Shown here: positions 31,599-39,520 of the stretch, piece by piece
How positions within the stretch are numbered: position 1 is the stretch's first letter
Layout of the letters: each line of letters starts with the position of its first letter
Assembly (NCBI GenBank): GCA_002840535.1
Contig: PHBH01000057.1
Coordinates: 1-43,633 of the forward strand
Source: Deltaproteobacteria bacterium HGW-Deltaproteobacteria-15
Lineage (GTDB): Bacteria; Desulfobacterota; DSM-4660; Desulfatiglandales; HGW-15
Length of the DNA: 43,633 nucleotides
Reading direction: 5' to 3'
Made by a program: the position numbers and the translations under genes
The notes under the pieces: generated by a model
Told to the model about the DNA's origin: nothing
Databases searched by the model: none
What the model saw: the letters and a program-made list of their open reading frames with translations, nothing else

Positions 31599-32149
31599 AA
31601 TTATCCGGGAATGGTAAATGTACACCCTTCTCGATTCTGATGGCGGAAGATGATCCCGATGACAGGCTGTTCATTGAACAGGCGTTCCGGGAACTGCAAA
31701 TCGCCGGGGAATTGTATTTTGTGGAGAACGGGGAGGAGTTGATGGATTTCCTTGGACGACGGGGCGTTTACTCAGACCCTGATCGATCCCCGCGGCCTGC
31801 ACTGATCCTCCTGGATCTCAACATGCCCAAAAAGGATGGCCGCCAGTGTCTCAAGGAAATCAAATCGGACGCCAGGCTGCAGGAAATTCCAGTCGTGGTT
31901 TGGACTACCTCGAACCTGGAGGAAGATATCTCACGATGCAAAGAGGCCGGCGCCGACTCCTACATCACCAAACCTGCGAGTTATCCCGGACTGCTGGATG
32001 CGGTGAGGGAAATAGGCAGGAAATGGTTCCCCGGTTCGCCCCGGGATATCTCCGAAGGCGCGACCTGCGCTCTCGAGATGCAGGATTCGCCTTTGCAGAA
32101 ATGCGGGGGTATGAGGCGAGCATGGGATGTGTCGGTCCGTTCCAAATGA
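31595..32149 (+). CDS. Rcp1-type single-domain response regulator
   Basis: 184 residues. Receiver domain ~12-150 with acidic pocket EDD (18-20), Asp74 in ALILLDLNMPKKDGRQCL, WTTSN and KPASYPG with the conserved Lys. The block LNMPKKDGRQCLKEIK is typical of Rcp1, the partner of cyanobacterial phytochrome kinases. No output domain; a ~35-residue tail follows without recognisable motif. Overlaps the kinase gene by 4 bp, so it is the cognate receiver; the similar kinase at 39517-41625 has no receiver of its own and might use this one. Confidence 0.9.
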   Translation: MKLSGNGKCTPFSILMAEDDPDDRLFIEQAFRELQIAGELYFVENGEELMDFLGRRGVYSDPDRSPRPALILLDLNMPKKDGRQCLKEIKSDARLQEIPVVVWTTSNLEEDISRCKEAGADSYITKPASYPGLLDAVREIGRKWFPGSPRDISEGATCALEMQDSPLQKCGGMRRAWDVSVRSK

Positions 32150-32258
32150 GTTGTCACTAAACCCTCCACTTCCAGAGAAGGACGAGAATAGGTTCGACCA
32201 ATCCGGGGTGAAGAGGGCGTAGTTCCTACAACAGAGATCGTTTAGAATCTCAAGACTT

Positions 32259-32323
32259 GAGCCCTCCTCGGGGGGGGCACCTGAGGCCGCATGCCTGTCC
32301 CACAGTGGGGCTCTCCCGGGTGG
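32259..32323. repeat. GC-rich palindromic intergenic element, copy 2
   Basis: Matches 80-144 at most positions, from GAGCCCTCCTCGGGG to the final GGGTGG, with changes concentrated in the second hairpin (here CCCAC-AG-TGGGG). It ends 5 bp from the stop codon of the arginine dihydrolase-like gene, the same relation to a minus-strand stop as copy 1. Confidence 0.6.
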
Positions 32324-32327
32324 CGCC

Positions 32328-33194
32328 TCAGTACGTGTACCCCAGGTTCAGCACCAGGCATTTGGAAGACCCGCCGGCCTTGATGAACTCCGATGTCTCG
32401 ATGGGATGTGTTTCAATGCCGCGGCCTTCGAGGATCTTTCCGAGCCTCCTGGCCGGAGCGCTGAGCACCGCGTGTCTTGCCTGTTTTCCCTTGGGCCCGA
32501 CGAACACGGTGTTGCATGCGAAGTAATGCGCCTCCTCCGCGTTCACGGGTATGAGGTCGGGAATGTTTTGTCTGAGTATGCGGAGGGTGTAGGAGTCGAA
32601 CGCCTTCGGATAATAGATCGCCGATTCGGGTCCGAAAGGCATGAAAGCGGTGTCGAGATGGTAGAAATAGGGATTCACCAACTCAAGCGAGAAGATAGGG
32701 ACCTCCAGTATCTCTCCGATGAGGATGTGTGTGCGGATATCCGTTCGATGAAAGTAACCGAGGAAGAGCTTTTCTCCAACGAAGAGGGCGTCACCTTCTC
32801 CTTCGAAGTGGTGGCCCGCGGGGAGGGGCCGTATTCTATAACCCCTTCGAAAAAACCAACTCGTGAAGAAAACCTCTTCCCCGGCCCGTTCCTTATATCT
32901 GAAACGGCTCGGAATGAAAATGTCCCCGTGCAGGAGTCCCGCATTGGCCGTAAACCCCATGTCGGGCAGAGACGGCCTTGCCCGAACAAGCTCAACATGC
33001 ATTCCGATCGCCTGCAGCATGTTCCTGAGCATTTGCCACTGCCTGATTGCACGGGGATGATCGGGCTGGCGGCGCACATCCATCCATGGGTTGATTTCGT
33101 ATTCGACCCCATAGAAGGTGGGGCGGCACATGAGGAAGGCCGGCCGGGGTTTCTGCGATCGCATGGAGCGGTCGCCGGATACTGGAGCGTTCAC
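32328..33194 (-). CDS. Amidinotransferase-fold guanidine hydrolase, ArgZ-type arginine dihydrolase candidate
   Basis: 288 residues. DDAH/arginine-deiminase fold: LPDMGFTANAGLL (Asn84 where deiminases usually have an acidic residue), FEGEGDAL, catalytic His179 in YFYHLDTAFMP, and catalytic Cys279 in GGSSKCLVLNL. In cyanobacterial ArgZ/AgrE this domain turns arginine into ornithine, CO2 and two ammonia and is fused to an LOR/SDH domain. Here that second domain is the upstream gene, overlapping by 4 bp (GTGA). I infer arginine to ornithine hydrolysis; dimethylarginine hydrolase is the alternative. The start is a GTG at 33194. Confidence 0.78.
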   Translation of the reverse strand: MNAPVSGDRSMRSQKPRPAFLMCRPTFYGVEYEINPWMDVRRQPDHPRAIRQWQMLRNMLQAIGMHVELVRARPSLPDMGFTANAGLLHGDIFIPSRFRYKERAGEEVFFTSWFFRRGYRIRPLPAGHHFEGEGDALFVGEKLFLGYFHRTDIRTHILIGEILEVPIFSLELVNPYFYHLDTAFMPFGPESAIYYPKAFDSYTLRILRQNIPDLIPVNAEEAHYFACNTVFVGPKGKQARHAVLSAPARRLGKILEGRGIETHPIETSEFIKAGGSSKCLVLNLGYTY

Positions 33195-34417
33195 CGGATC
33201 CCCAATTCCGTGACCAGTTCATGAAGAAAGGGCTGAACATCCGTGACGATCCCCACACTCTGGAATGTTCCGCGATCCATGAGCTTGGTCACGTTGGCCG
33301 GCTGGATGTCCACGCACACCACCCTTGTTCGCGCAGGCAGCATGTTGCCGGTGGCCACGGAATGAAGCAAGGTGGCCACCATGACGGCCAGCTCCACGCC
33401 TTTTCCCCGGGAGCATCGCCGTCTCATGGCCGCCTGTGCCGCCACTGCATCGGTGATGACCTCGGGTAGCGGCCCGTCGTCCCGGATGGATCCGGCCAGC
33501 ACCACATCGACGTCGTGCATGACGCAGGCATGCATGATTCCGCTGCGGAGGATCCCCTTTTTCACCGCTTTGCGGATCGAGCCTGCCGCCCTGATCGAAT
33601 TGATGGCTCTCAGGTGGTTCTCGTGGCCGCCCCGCGTCACGGCTCCCTCATGGATCGAGACCCCCAGGGAAGTGCCCATCATCGAACTCTCGATGTCGTG
33701 CGCAGCCAGGGCATTGCCTGCGAAAAGGATCTGCGCATATCCCTCGGCGATAAGTTTTACAAACAGATTTGAGCCGCCGGAATGGACAACTGCCGGACCG
33801 CAAACCCAGAGAATAGGACGGTGGCGCCGGCGCTCCTCCTTCATCTGCTTTGCCAGTGCCCGAATGAGGAGCCCCTTGGGCTTTTCCATGGAGATCTCGC
33901 TGCCCATGAAGCCGAATTCTCCTGCAGGCCTGTAGCTCTCCACCGCACTCACCCGCACGCCCTTCCTGCCGATCACAATCGGGTCCCCTTTTCTGACCTC
34001 GAACATTTTGATGGTGCGCGCGGAGCGGCCGTCAGGTAACAGCAGAATGCCGCTGTCCATCTCCGGGTACTTGACTTTCCGCCAGCGGCCTGCCAGGTAG
34101 ATCCAGGTATCCAGATTCGTGGTCGAGCAGAAGCCATCCGGGAACACTCCGTCGCGGACCGAGCGTTTCCACTCCACCTCGTGCCGTTCCACCGCATCGG
34201 CTCCGTAACGAGCGATGTGCTGAAGCAGCAACTCCAATTTATGTTCATCGTCATGGGCCACAAGAATGCGGGCAAAGCTCGGATCCCGCGGGCGGATGCC
34301 GACCTCCATCTGCTGGATTTCAAAGCACCCCTTGTGGCTGCGGATGGCGTCCAGGACCTTTGGAAGGACCAGAGAGTCGATCAGATGTCCGCGCAGTTCC
34401 ACGATTTCCTCAGGCAT
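33191..34417 (-). CDS. LOR/SDH domain enzyme (TIGR00300 type), ornithine cyclodeaminase candidate
   Basis: 408 residues from ATG 34417, chosen for AGGAG 5 nt upstream (the frame is open 9 codons further). N-terminal LOR/SDH block: EIVELRGHLIDSLVLPKVLDAI, GCFEIQQMEVGIRPRDPSFARI. The C-terminal Rossmann half has ILWVCGPAVVHSGGSNLFVKLI, NALAAHDIESSMMGTSLG and the Cys/His-rich GIMHACVMHDVDVVLAGSIRDDGPLPEV. The same domain forms the C-terminus of cyanobacterial AgrE and, as a stand-alone archaeal protein, converts ornithine to proline plus ammonia with NAD. With the downstream dihydrolase it would give arginine to proline. Older LOR/SDH naming (lysine-oxoglutarate reductase) is probably misleading here. 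Confidence 0.83.
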   Translation of the reverse strand: MPEEIVELRGHLIDSLVLPKVLDAIRSHKGCFEIQQMEVGIRPRDPSFARILVAHDDEHKLELLLQHIARYGADAVERHEVEWKRSVRDGVFPDGFCSTTNLDTWIYLAGRWRKVKYPEMDSGILLLPDGRSARTIKMFEVRKGDPIVIGRKGVRVSAVESYRPAGEFGFMGSEISMEKPKGLLIRALAKQMKEERRRHRPILWVCGPAVVHSGGSNLFVKLIAEGYAQILFAGNALAAHDIESSMMGTSLGVSIHEGAVTRGGHENHLRAINSIRAAGSIRKAVKKGILRSGIMHACVMHDVDVVLAGSIRDDGPLPEVITDAVAAQAAMRRRCSRGKGVELAVMVATLLHSVATGNMLPARTRVVCVDIQPANVTKLMDRGTFQSVGIVTDVQPFLHELVTELGIR

Positions 34418-34637
34418 AAGGGCTCCTGCACCAAAGAGAGACATGATTACGGTTTGAACTGGATTACAGAAGTTTCGTTTCTTCGGGCTGGTCTTATTCT
34501 ATTGCCCGCATCTCGCATTTTGCAACCATCATGGATGCTGAATCCTGCTTTTTAGAGAGTAATCATTGTAAGCTTGAAGGCCGGGAAGCCCGGACGCAAG
34601 GATGTCAACTGCAGGATTGAACGGTTTGCAGTTCAAT

Positions 34638-36359
34638 CTACTCGGATTCGTGAGACGTGTCGGCGGACCTCTCGCCGGAAACGAGGACAACCAGGTAGTT
34701 GACAAAGTTCTTCATCTGTATGGATTGGGAGTTCATCTCCTCTGCCGCACTGGCCGACTCCTCGGCGCTGCCTGCGGTCTGCTGAACGACTTTGTCCATC
34801 TCTGCAACAGACTTGTTGACCTGTTCGATCCCCTGTGCCTGTTCCCTGGACGCTGCGGCAATCTCGCTTACCAGATCAGCGGCCTTGGCTGAGCTCTGGG
34901 AAATCTCGTCAAAGGCCTTGCTGGTTTTGCTCACCAGAATCGTTCCATCCTTGACTCTTTTGATAGTGTCTTCGATCAGCCCGGCCGTATTGCGGGCGGC
35001 GTCGGCTGCCCGGAGGGCAAGATTTCTCACCTCTCCCGCCACCACTGCAAAGCCTGACCCCGCCTCTCCCGCCCTGGCTGCCTCGACCGCGGCATTTAAC
35101 GCCAGGAGATTGGTCTGAAAGGCGATTTCATCAATTGCTTTGATGATTTTGGATGTCTCGTCGCTGGAGCGAGAAATTCCCTCCATGGAGGAGGTGAGCT
35201 GCGACACGGTTTCATTTGCCGAGACCACGATTCGCTTCGTCTCCTGCATGAGCAGATTTGCCTCCCCTGCGTTATTTGCGTTTTGTCCGGTCATGGACGA
35301 CATCTCTTCGAGAGAGGACGAGGTTTCCTCGATGCTTGCCGCCTGGGCAGAAGCGCCTTCCGCAAGCGACTGGCTGGCCGCAGATACTTGCCCTGCGCCG
35401 GCGGAGACCTGCTGCGCGCCTTCTGCAATGCCTTGAAGAGAGCTTTTGAGTCTGCCCACAATCCTCCTGACGGAATAGGAGGCATATCCAATCCCCACCA
35501 GCAGGGCCAGGAGCATAAACCCAAGAATGAAGCCTACCGAACTGCGGGTCTGGCTGTGAAGCTTCTCGAGGCTGGCGGCGCCGAGTTGACCGCACGCCTC
35601 GTCCAGGCCTGCCTTGAACCTGTCCATCCGGGCGCGAAGATTATCCTGATGAAGGACCACTCCATGATGGTCTTCCAGTTTCTGCTTGAGATCGCCCAAT
35701 GCGCCTTGAAGGGAGTTGCTCACGTCTTTCATATGGTCCATTGCAGCGACCCTTTTCAGCCATTCCCCGGCCACCTTATTCAGGGCCGCGAATTCGGCTT
35801 CCGTGTTCTTCCAGTTCTCCTCCGAGCTCTTTTTGAGATAGGCGATTGAAACCCCCTTGAACACCTTTATGGTGCTCAGTTCCTCGTCAAACCAGAGAAT
35901 CCCTTTCCCTACCGTCTCCAGTAGAAGATCATATGCCTTTTCCACTTCCACCTCCATCGATCCCTTTTTACTTTCCGAGGGGAAGTAATCATTCATGGTC
36001 GCAGCATATTCATTGAGATTTTTCTTTACGGAAGCGAGCCGATCGGCGCTCTGTTGATCGATGCTCTCTTTCATCTCTTCGATGATGATAAGAACTTTGC
36101 TTAGACGGGATTGGATATCCTTGATCATCTCCGGCCGGCTCCCTGCAGAGCCCATGGCAACTGTCAGGAGATAGCGATCCATGCCTGCGCTGACATTTGC
36201 CACGGCGCCGGCGGCCTCTTTGATATCCCTGTAAAAACCGGCAACCGCCAGAACACGGCTCAAGCCTGAATACCCGGCTATGCCCACGGCGGCCATGAGT
36301 ACCAGCATGATGGCAATGATGGAGCCGATTCTCTTTCCTAGCGTCATTTGAAAGTTCAT
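34638..36359 (-). CDS. Methyl-accepting chemotaxis protein
   Basis: 573 residues; start fixed by AGGAGG upstream of ATG 36359. Membrane helix 1 near 11-31, a periplasmic helical-bundle sensor of about 250 residues (4HB/HBM-like, SIDQQSADRLASVKKNLNEY), membrane helix 2 near 283-303 (VGFILGFMLLALLVGIGYAS), then a signalling domain with the conserved tip DEIAFQTNLLALNAAVEAAR and flanking methylation helices rich in Glu/Gln/Ser/Ala. It ends without a CheR/CheB-tethering pentapeptide. No che or flagellar genes are present, so it feeds a chemosensory array elsewhere. The ligand is unknown. Confidence 0.93.
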   Translation of the reverse strand: MNFQMTLGKRIGSIIAIMLVLMAAVGIAGYSGLSRVLAVAGFYRDIKEAAGAVANVSAGMDRYLLTVAMGSAGSRPEMIKDIQSRLSKVLIIIEEMKESIDQQSADRLASVKKNLNEYAATMNDYFPSESKKGSMEVEVEKAYDLLLETVGKGILWFDEELSTIKVFKGVSIAYLKKSSEENWKNTEAEFAALNKVAGEWLKRVAAMDHMKDVSNSLQGALGDLKQKLEDHHGVVLHQDNLRARMDRFKAGLDEACGQLGAASLEKLHSQTRSSVGFILGFMLLALLVGIGYASYSVRRIVGRLKSSLQGIAEGAQQVSAGAGQVSAASQSLAEGASAQAASIEETSSSLEEMSSMTGQNANNAGEANLLMQETKRIVVSANETVSQLTSSMEGISRSSDETSKIIKAIDEIAFQTNLLALNAAVEAARAGEAGSGFAVVAGEVRNLALRAADAARNTAGLIEDTIKRVKDGTILVSKTSKAFDEISQSSAKAADLVSEIAAASREQAQGIEQVNKSVAEMDKVVQQTAGSAEESASAAEEMNSQSIQMKNFVNYLVVLVSGERSADTSHESE

Positions 36360-36445
36360 GAAATCGCCTCCTTTGCCCGTTCATCTATTCAGCGGACTTT
36401 CTTCTTGCACTCCTATCGACCGGAGGAGATCGAAACTTAAGAGTT

Positions 36446-37156
36446 TCAACCTCTTTCCCACCACAAGAATGCAACCAGGAGAATCAGTGAAAGGAGGACC
36501 AGAACAACATCCCTGGAAGTGATTCGATAGGTTCTTCTGTAGGTTCTACCCTTCAGACCGAAGCCTCTAGCCTCCATAGCCATGGCGAGTTCCTCTGAAA
36601 GGAGAAAGGATTGGATCAGAAGCGGCATGAGTAAGGCAATGAAATTGCGCAAATTCCTGATTCTCGGACGCAGATCGATGCCTCTGGACATCTGGGCTTC
36701 CACGATCAGCCGGATCCTCCTGCCAATGAGAGGAACATAGCGCATGGACGTGGTGAGTATGAAGGAAAACTCATAGGGCAAGCCCAGTTTTCTCACACCG
36801 TCTCCGATCTCTTCGGGCGGCATGGTGCGAAAGAATACAAACGATACGGTGAGGAGATTGAAGAGCCGAATTGAAAGAAGAGAGGCGGTTTCCAAATCGA
36901 AGCTGATCAGGCCGATGGCGAAGACCAGCACGATCATTGGCGCCATAAGCTTCATACCGCGTCCCCAGGGTCTGAGCACTCCCCGGACATACATGACCAG
37001 GAGAAGGGCCAGGGATTCGAGAACGTGAGACTCCGGAGTCCGGGTGAAAAGCACCGCGGCAATGGCCATTGCTCCCAGGAAAATCTTGGTTCTCGGATCA
37101 AGGTTTGACAACAACGAATAGTTCTCCTTTTCTGTTGAACACCACCCCACTCCCAT
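36446..37156 (-). CDS. Energy-coupling factor transporter T component (EcfT)
   Basis: 236 residues from ATG 37156 (GAGAGG 5-6 nt upstream). The frame is open to 37237, but those extra codons derive from the foldback repeat. About five membrane helices, and two coupling motifs with Ala-Arg-Gly-type cores: AQMSRGIDL and AMEARGFGLKG, which dock onto the ATPases. It links the S component (ThiW) to the ATPase dimer. It lies 200 bp downstream of the ATPase gene; that gap is filled by foldback copy 4. Confidence 0.87.
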   Translation of the reverse strand: MGVGWCSTEKENYSLLSNLDPRTKIFLGAMAIAAVLFTRTPESHVLESLALLLVMYVRGVLRPWGRGMKLMAPMIVLVFAIGLISFDLETASLLSIRLFNLLTVSFVFFRTMPPEEIGDGVRKLGLPYEFSFILTTSMRYVPLIGRRIRLIVEAQMSRGIDLRPRIRNLRNFIALLMPLLIQSFLLSEELAMAMEARGFGLKGRTYRRTYRITSRDVVLVLLSLILLVAFLWWERG

Positions 37157-37185
37157 CTTATCCTCTCTCATCCCCCCGCATTCGG

Positions 37186-37351
37186 CACAAAATCCGAAGC
37201 ACGAAATCCGAAATTCAAAACAATCCCTAATGACCAAAATTCAAATGATCCAAACAGTGGCATGTGGCTACTGGTTTTGTTTCTGCCATTTGAACATTGG
37301 GTATTTGAATTTGTTTGGGATTTCGATATTCGGATTTCGAATTTGGCCAAC
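37186..37351. repeat. Foldback repeat, family A, copy 4, between ecfA and ecfT
   Basis: Left arm about 37186-37256 (GAAGCAC GAAATCC GAAATTC words) and right arm about 37275-37351 (TTTGAAC.. TTCGATA TTCGGAT TTCGAAT), with an 18-bp centre. The arms are imperfectly complementary with a 7-nt period. It stops a few bases from the stop of the double ATPase gene and separates it from ecfT. Confidence 0.7.
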
Positions 37352-37357
37352 GGCAAC

Positions 37358-38839
37358 TCAGCAAAAGCCCGAATCGAGTTCCGGCCCTACCGCCCCGAGT
37401 GTTATCAATCTCTCATCCTTGATCAATTCCTCAGGCCTGCCGTCAGCGACCTTCCTGCCTTCGTGCAGCACAATCCATCTATCGGAAACGGCAAGCGCGA
37501 AGTCAAGGTCATGTGTAACGATCACGACCGTGTGTCCCCGGTCCCGAAGAGCGGCCACAAGAGCCGCAAGGGCTTCCAGAAACCGGCCGTCCTGTCCCAC
37601 CGTGGGTTCGTCGATTATCAGAATCTCGGAATTCATGGCCGCGATGGTCGCAATGGCTACCCGTCTCTTCTCTCCTTCGCTCAATCGATAGGGGGAACGA
37701 TCCACTATGCCGCGAAGTTGAAAGAGGTCGCAGATCTCCCATACTTCATGCTGCCCTTTGCCTGAGACTTTCACACCCGTGGCCAATTCTTCCCTTACAC
37801 TGGTCTTGAAAAACTGGTCATTGGGATTCTGAAAGGAGATGCCCACCAGTGAAGCCATCTCCAGTGGGCCTCTTCCCTGGAGCGGCGAGCCCATGACCGA
37901 GACACTTCCCCGGCTCGGCCGACGAAGTCCGTTGAAGTGCCTGATCAAGGTGGTTTTGCCGGAGCCGTTCCTTCCCACGATTGCTACAGCCTCGCCTCGC
38001 CTGATCCGGAATGAGACATCCTCCAGGATTTTCCTCCCCTCCCGCTCATGGGAGAGATCCTGAAGAGAAATACTCTCCGTGTTGCATTGCACGTCTCTTT
38101 TCGGGTTCTCAGGATAAATTGGGATGAGATGAATTTCTCGCAGAAGGGCGGAACCCCCCAGGGACGGCGTGTCTGAAATGATTTTCCCCTTTTCCACGAT
38201 GAGGCACCGGGATGCAAGACGAAGCAAACCGGAAATCCTGTGCTCGATAACAACAACCGACTTGCCCATTTGGTGGAGTCCTGCAAGCACATGACGCACA
38301 CGCCGGATGCCTTCCCAGTCCAGATGCGCAAAAGGCTCGTCAAGAACAAGATGGGAGGGATTCAGGCAAAGCACCGAGCCGATTGCAACCAGCCGTCGCT
38401 CTCCCCCGGAAAGAGCGAGGGGAGGGCGATCGAGAAGATCCTCGATCCCAAGCATCTCTGTAATCCGCCGGATCCTCGTCCGTATCTCCGCCTGCGCAAT
38501 GCCGAGACTTTCGAGGCCAAACGCTATCTCGTTCTCAACCGTACTGCTGAAAAGATGGGCATCCGTGTTCTGCAGAACCATTCCGACATGGGGCAGAAGC
38601 CGGGCGACGCTCATCTCCATGGTGTCCAGGCCGTCTACCCGAACGTCACCCTGGAGGATGCCGCCGAAGAAATGGGGTATAAGCCCGTTCAAGAGGTAGG
38701 CAAGAGTGGATTTACCCGACCCGCTGGCCCCACAGACCAGGACGAATTCGCCATCTTCAATGGTGAGGGTGATTCTTTCCAGATCCCATGCCTGATCGTT
38801 GCCGGGATATCGATAGGAGACGTCGGACAGGGAGATCAC
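37358..38839 (-). CDS. ECF transporter double ATPase (EcfA-EcfA' fusion)
   Basis: 493 residues from GTG 38839, which overlaps the thiW stop as GTGA; the frame is open upstream to 39229 but that stretch is the out-of-frame shadow of thiW. Two ABC ATPase domains in tandem. First: Walker A CGASGSGKST, signature LSGGERRL, Walker B LVLDEPFAHLD. Second: Walker A GRNGSGKTT, signature LSEGEKRRVAIA (Gly to Glu at the second position), Walker B ILIIDEPTVGQD, H-loop VIVTHDLDFAL. It supplies both halves of the ATPase dimer for the ThiW vitamin transporter. Confidence 0.9.
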   Translation of the reverse strand: MISLSDVSYRYPGNDQAWDLERITLTIEDGEFVLVCGASGSGKSTLAYLLNGLIPHFFGGILQGDVRVDGLDTMEMSVARLLPHVGMVLQNTDAHLFSSTVENEIAFGLESLGIAQAEIRTRIRRITEMLGIEDLLDRPPLALSGGERRLVAIGSVLCLNPSHLVLDEPFAHLDWEGIRRVRHVLAGLHQMGKSVVVIEHRISGLLRLASRCLIVEKGKIISDTPSLGGSALLREIHLIPIYPENPKRDVQCNTESISLQDLSHEREGRKILEDVSFRIRRGEAVAIVGRNGSGKTTLIRHFNGLRRPSRGSVSVMGSPLQGRGPLEMASLVGISFQNPNDQFFKTSVREELATGVKVSGKGQHEVWEICDLFQLRGIVDRSPYRLSEGEKRRVAIATIAAMNSEILIIDEPTVGQDGRFLEALAALVAALRDRGHTVVIVTHDLDFALAVSDRWIVLHEGRKVADGRPEELIKDERLITLGAVGPELDSGFC

Positions 38840-39318
38840 GGTTTCCAGACCCCCGCCTTTCGCAGCAGGTTGAGCGCGATCAGGCCGATCAATGTGCCTC
38901 CCATGGTGCTGATGCTGAAGGCGATAAGGAGGGCGACAAGCGGCATGGTCTTGTGCATGAAAACGGGAGCCACAATCCACGCGCTTGCCAGAGCACCCAA
39001 CAGGCCGGTGCCGATGACCTCCCCCACACCGGCTGCAACCGTCTTTTTCGTGGCCAGATAGGCGAGGCCCGCCAGCAGAGCGCCGATCATCCCGCCGGGA
39101 AAAGCGAGAAGGGTTCCGAGCCCAAGTATGTTGCGGATGACTGCGGCAGCCGCTGCAACGATCACGGCATAGACCGGCCCAAGCATCACCGCCGCCAGCA
39201 CATTCACCATATGCTGTGCGGGAAAACACTTAGCCACGCCTACAGGGATAAATACCGGGGACAGGGCCACCGCAAGTGCCGTCAGGATGACTGCTCGCGC
39301 CACGTCTCGCGATTTCAA
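38836..39318 (-). CDS. thiW: ECF transporter S component ThiW (thiamine precursor uptake)
   Basis: 160 residues from TTG 39318 preceded by GGAGAGGAG. The nominal ATG at 39420 lies inside the TPP riboswitch (in its ATGCCGGCGGAGGG core), so it cannot be the start. Hydrophobic, with about five helices (AVILTALAVALSPVFIPVG, NVLAAVMLGPVYAVIVAAAAAVI, GMIGALLAGLAYLA). Members are predicted to bind hydroxyethylthiazole. A TPP riboswitch with an intrinsic terminator controls the operon; ecfAA' follows with a 4-bp overlap, then ecfT. Confidence 0.88.
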   Translation of the reverse strand: MKSRDVARAVILTALAVALSPVFIPVGVAKCFPAQHMVNVLAAVMLGPVYAVIVAAAAAVIRNILGLGTLLAFPGGMIGALLAGLAYLATKKTVAAGVGEVIGTGLLGALASAWIVAPVFMHKTMPLVALLIAFSISTMGGTLIGLIALNLLRKAGVWKP

Positions 39319-39333
39319 AAGGATCTCCTCTCC

Positions 39334-39365
39334 AAAAAAAAGACCGCTTTCCTGGAGGAAAGCGG
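39334..39365 (-). terminator. Intrinsic terminator in the thiW leader
   Basis: On the minus strand CCGCTTTCC and GGAAAGCGG form a perfect 9-bp stem with a 4-nt loop, followed by eight T residues (39341-39334). It lies between the riboswitch aptamer and thiW, the expected platform for TPP-dependent premature termination. Confidence 0.85.
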
Positions 39366-39402
39366 CTCTCAACCCGGAACCATCCGCAATTGGAAACCCG
39401 TC

Positions 39403-39482
39403 GCTTCCCTCCGCCGGCATTACCCGGATCAGGTTCTAAGGGTTGCCAACATTCGGTTGGCTCTCAGATGGACACCCCTAGC
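39403..39482 (-). ncRNA. TPP riboswitch (THI element)
   Basis: On the minus strand the aptamer reads GCTAGGGGTG, then CTGAGAG, a short hairpin (CCAACC..GGTTGG type), ACCCTTAGAACCTGATC, then GGGTAATGCCGGCGGAGGGA and AGC. These are the conserved THI-box blocks in order. The closing P1 stem pairs GCT with AGC. It senses thiamine pyrophosphate and reduces thiW-ecf expression through the downstream terminator. Confidence 0.95.
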
Positions 39483-39492
39483 GACAAGACTA

Positions 39493-39520
39493 TTTGTATC
39501 CAGCCGACGTAAAATGTCAA
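39493..39520 (-). promoter_or_regulatory. Sigma-70 promoter of the thiW operon
   Basis: On the minus strand TTGACA (39520-39515), 16-nt spacer, TACAAA (39498-39493). Start is predicted near 39486, a few bases before the riboswitch. The -35 overlaps the last codons of the upstream kinase gene. Confidence 0.65.

Noticed and set aside
32406..33224. 272-residue plus-strand frame opposite the arginine dihydrolase-like gene
   Set aside because: Shadow frame; the minus-strand protein carries catalytic motifs and is coupled to its neighbour.
34560..34625. GGACGCAAGG context resembling part of a cyclic-di-GMP-I riboswitch
   Set aside because: Only a fragment of the motif is present, the paired elements are missing, and no plus-strand gene follows.
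39318..39420. N-terminal extension of ThiW from an in-frame ATG
   Set aside because: The ATG and following codons are the conserved core of the TPP riboswitch and the terminator, so they are leader RNA rather than protein.
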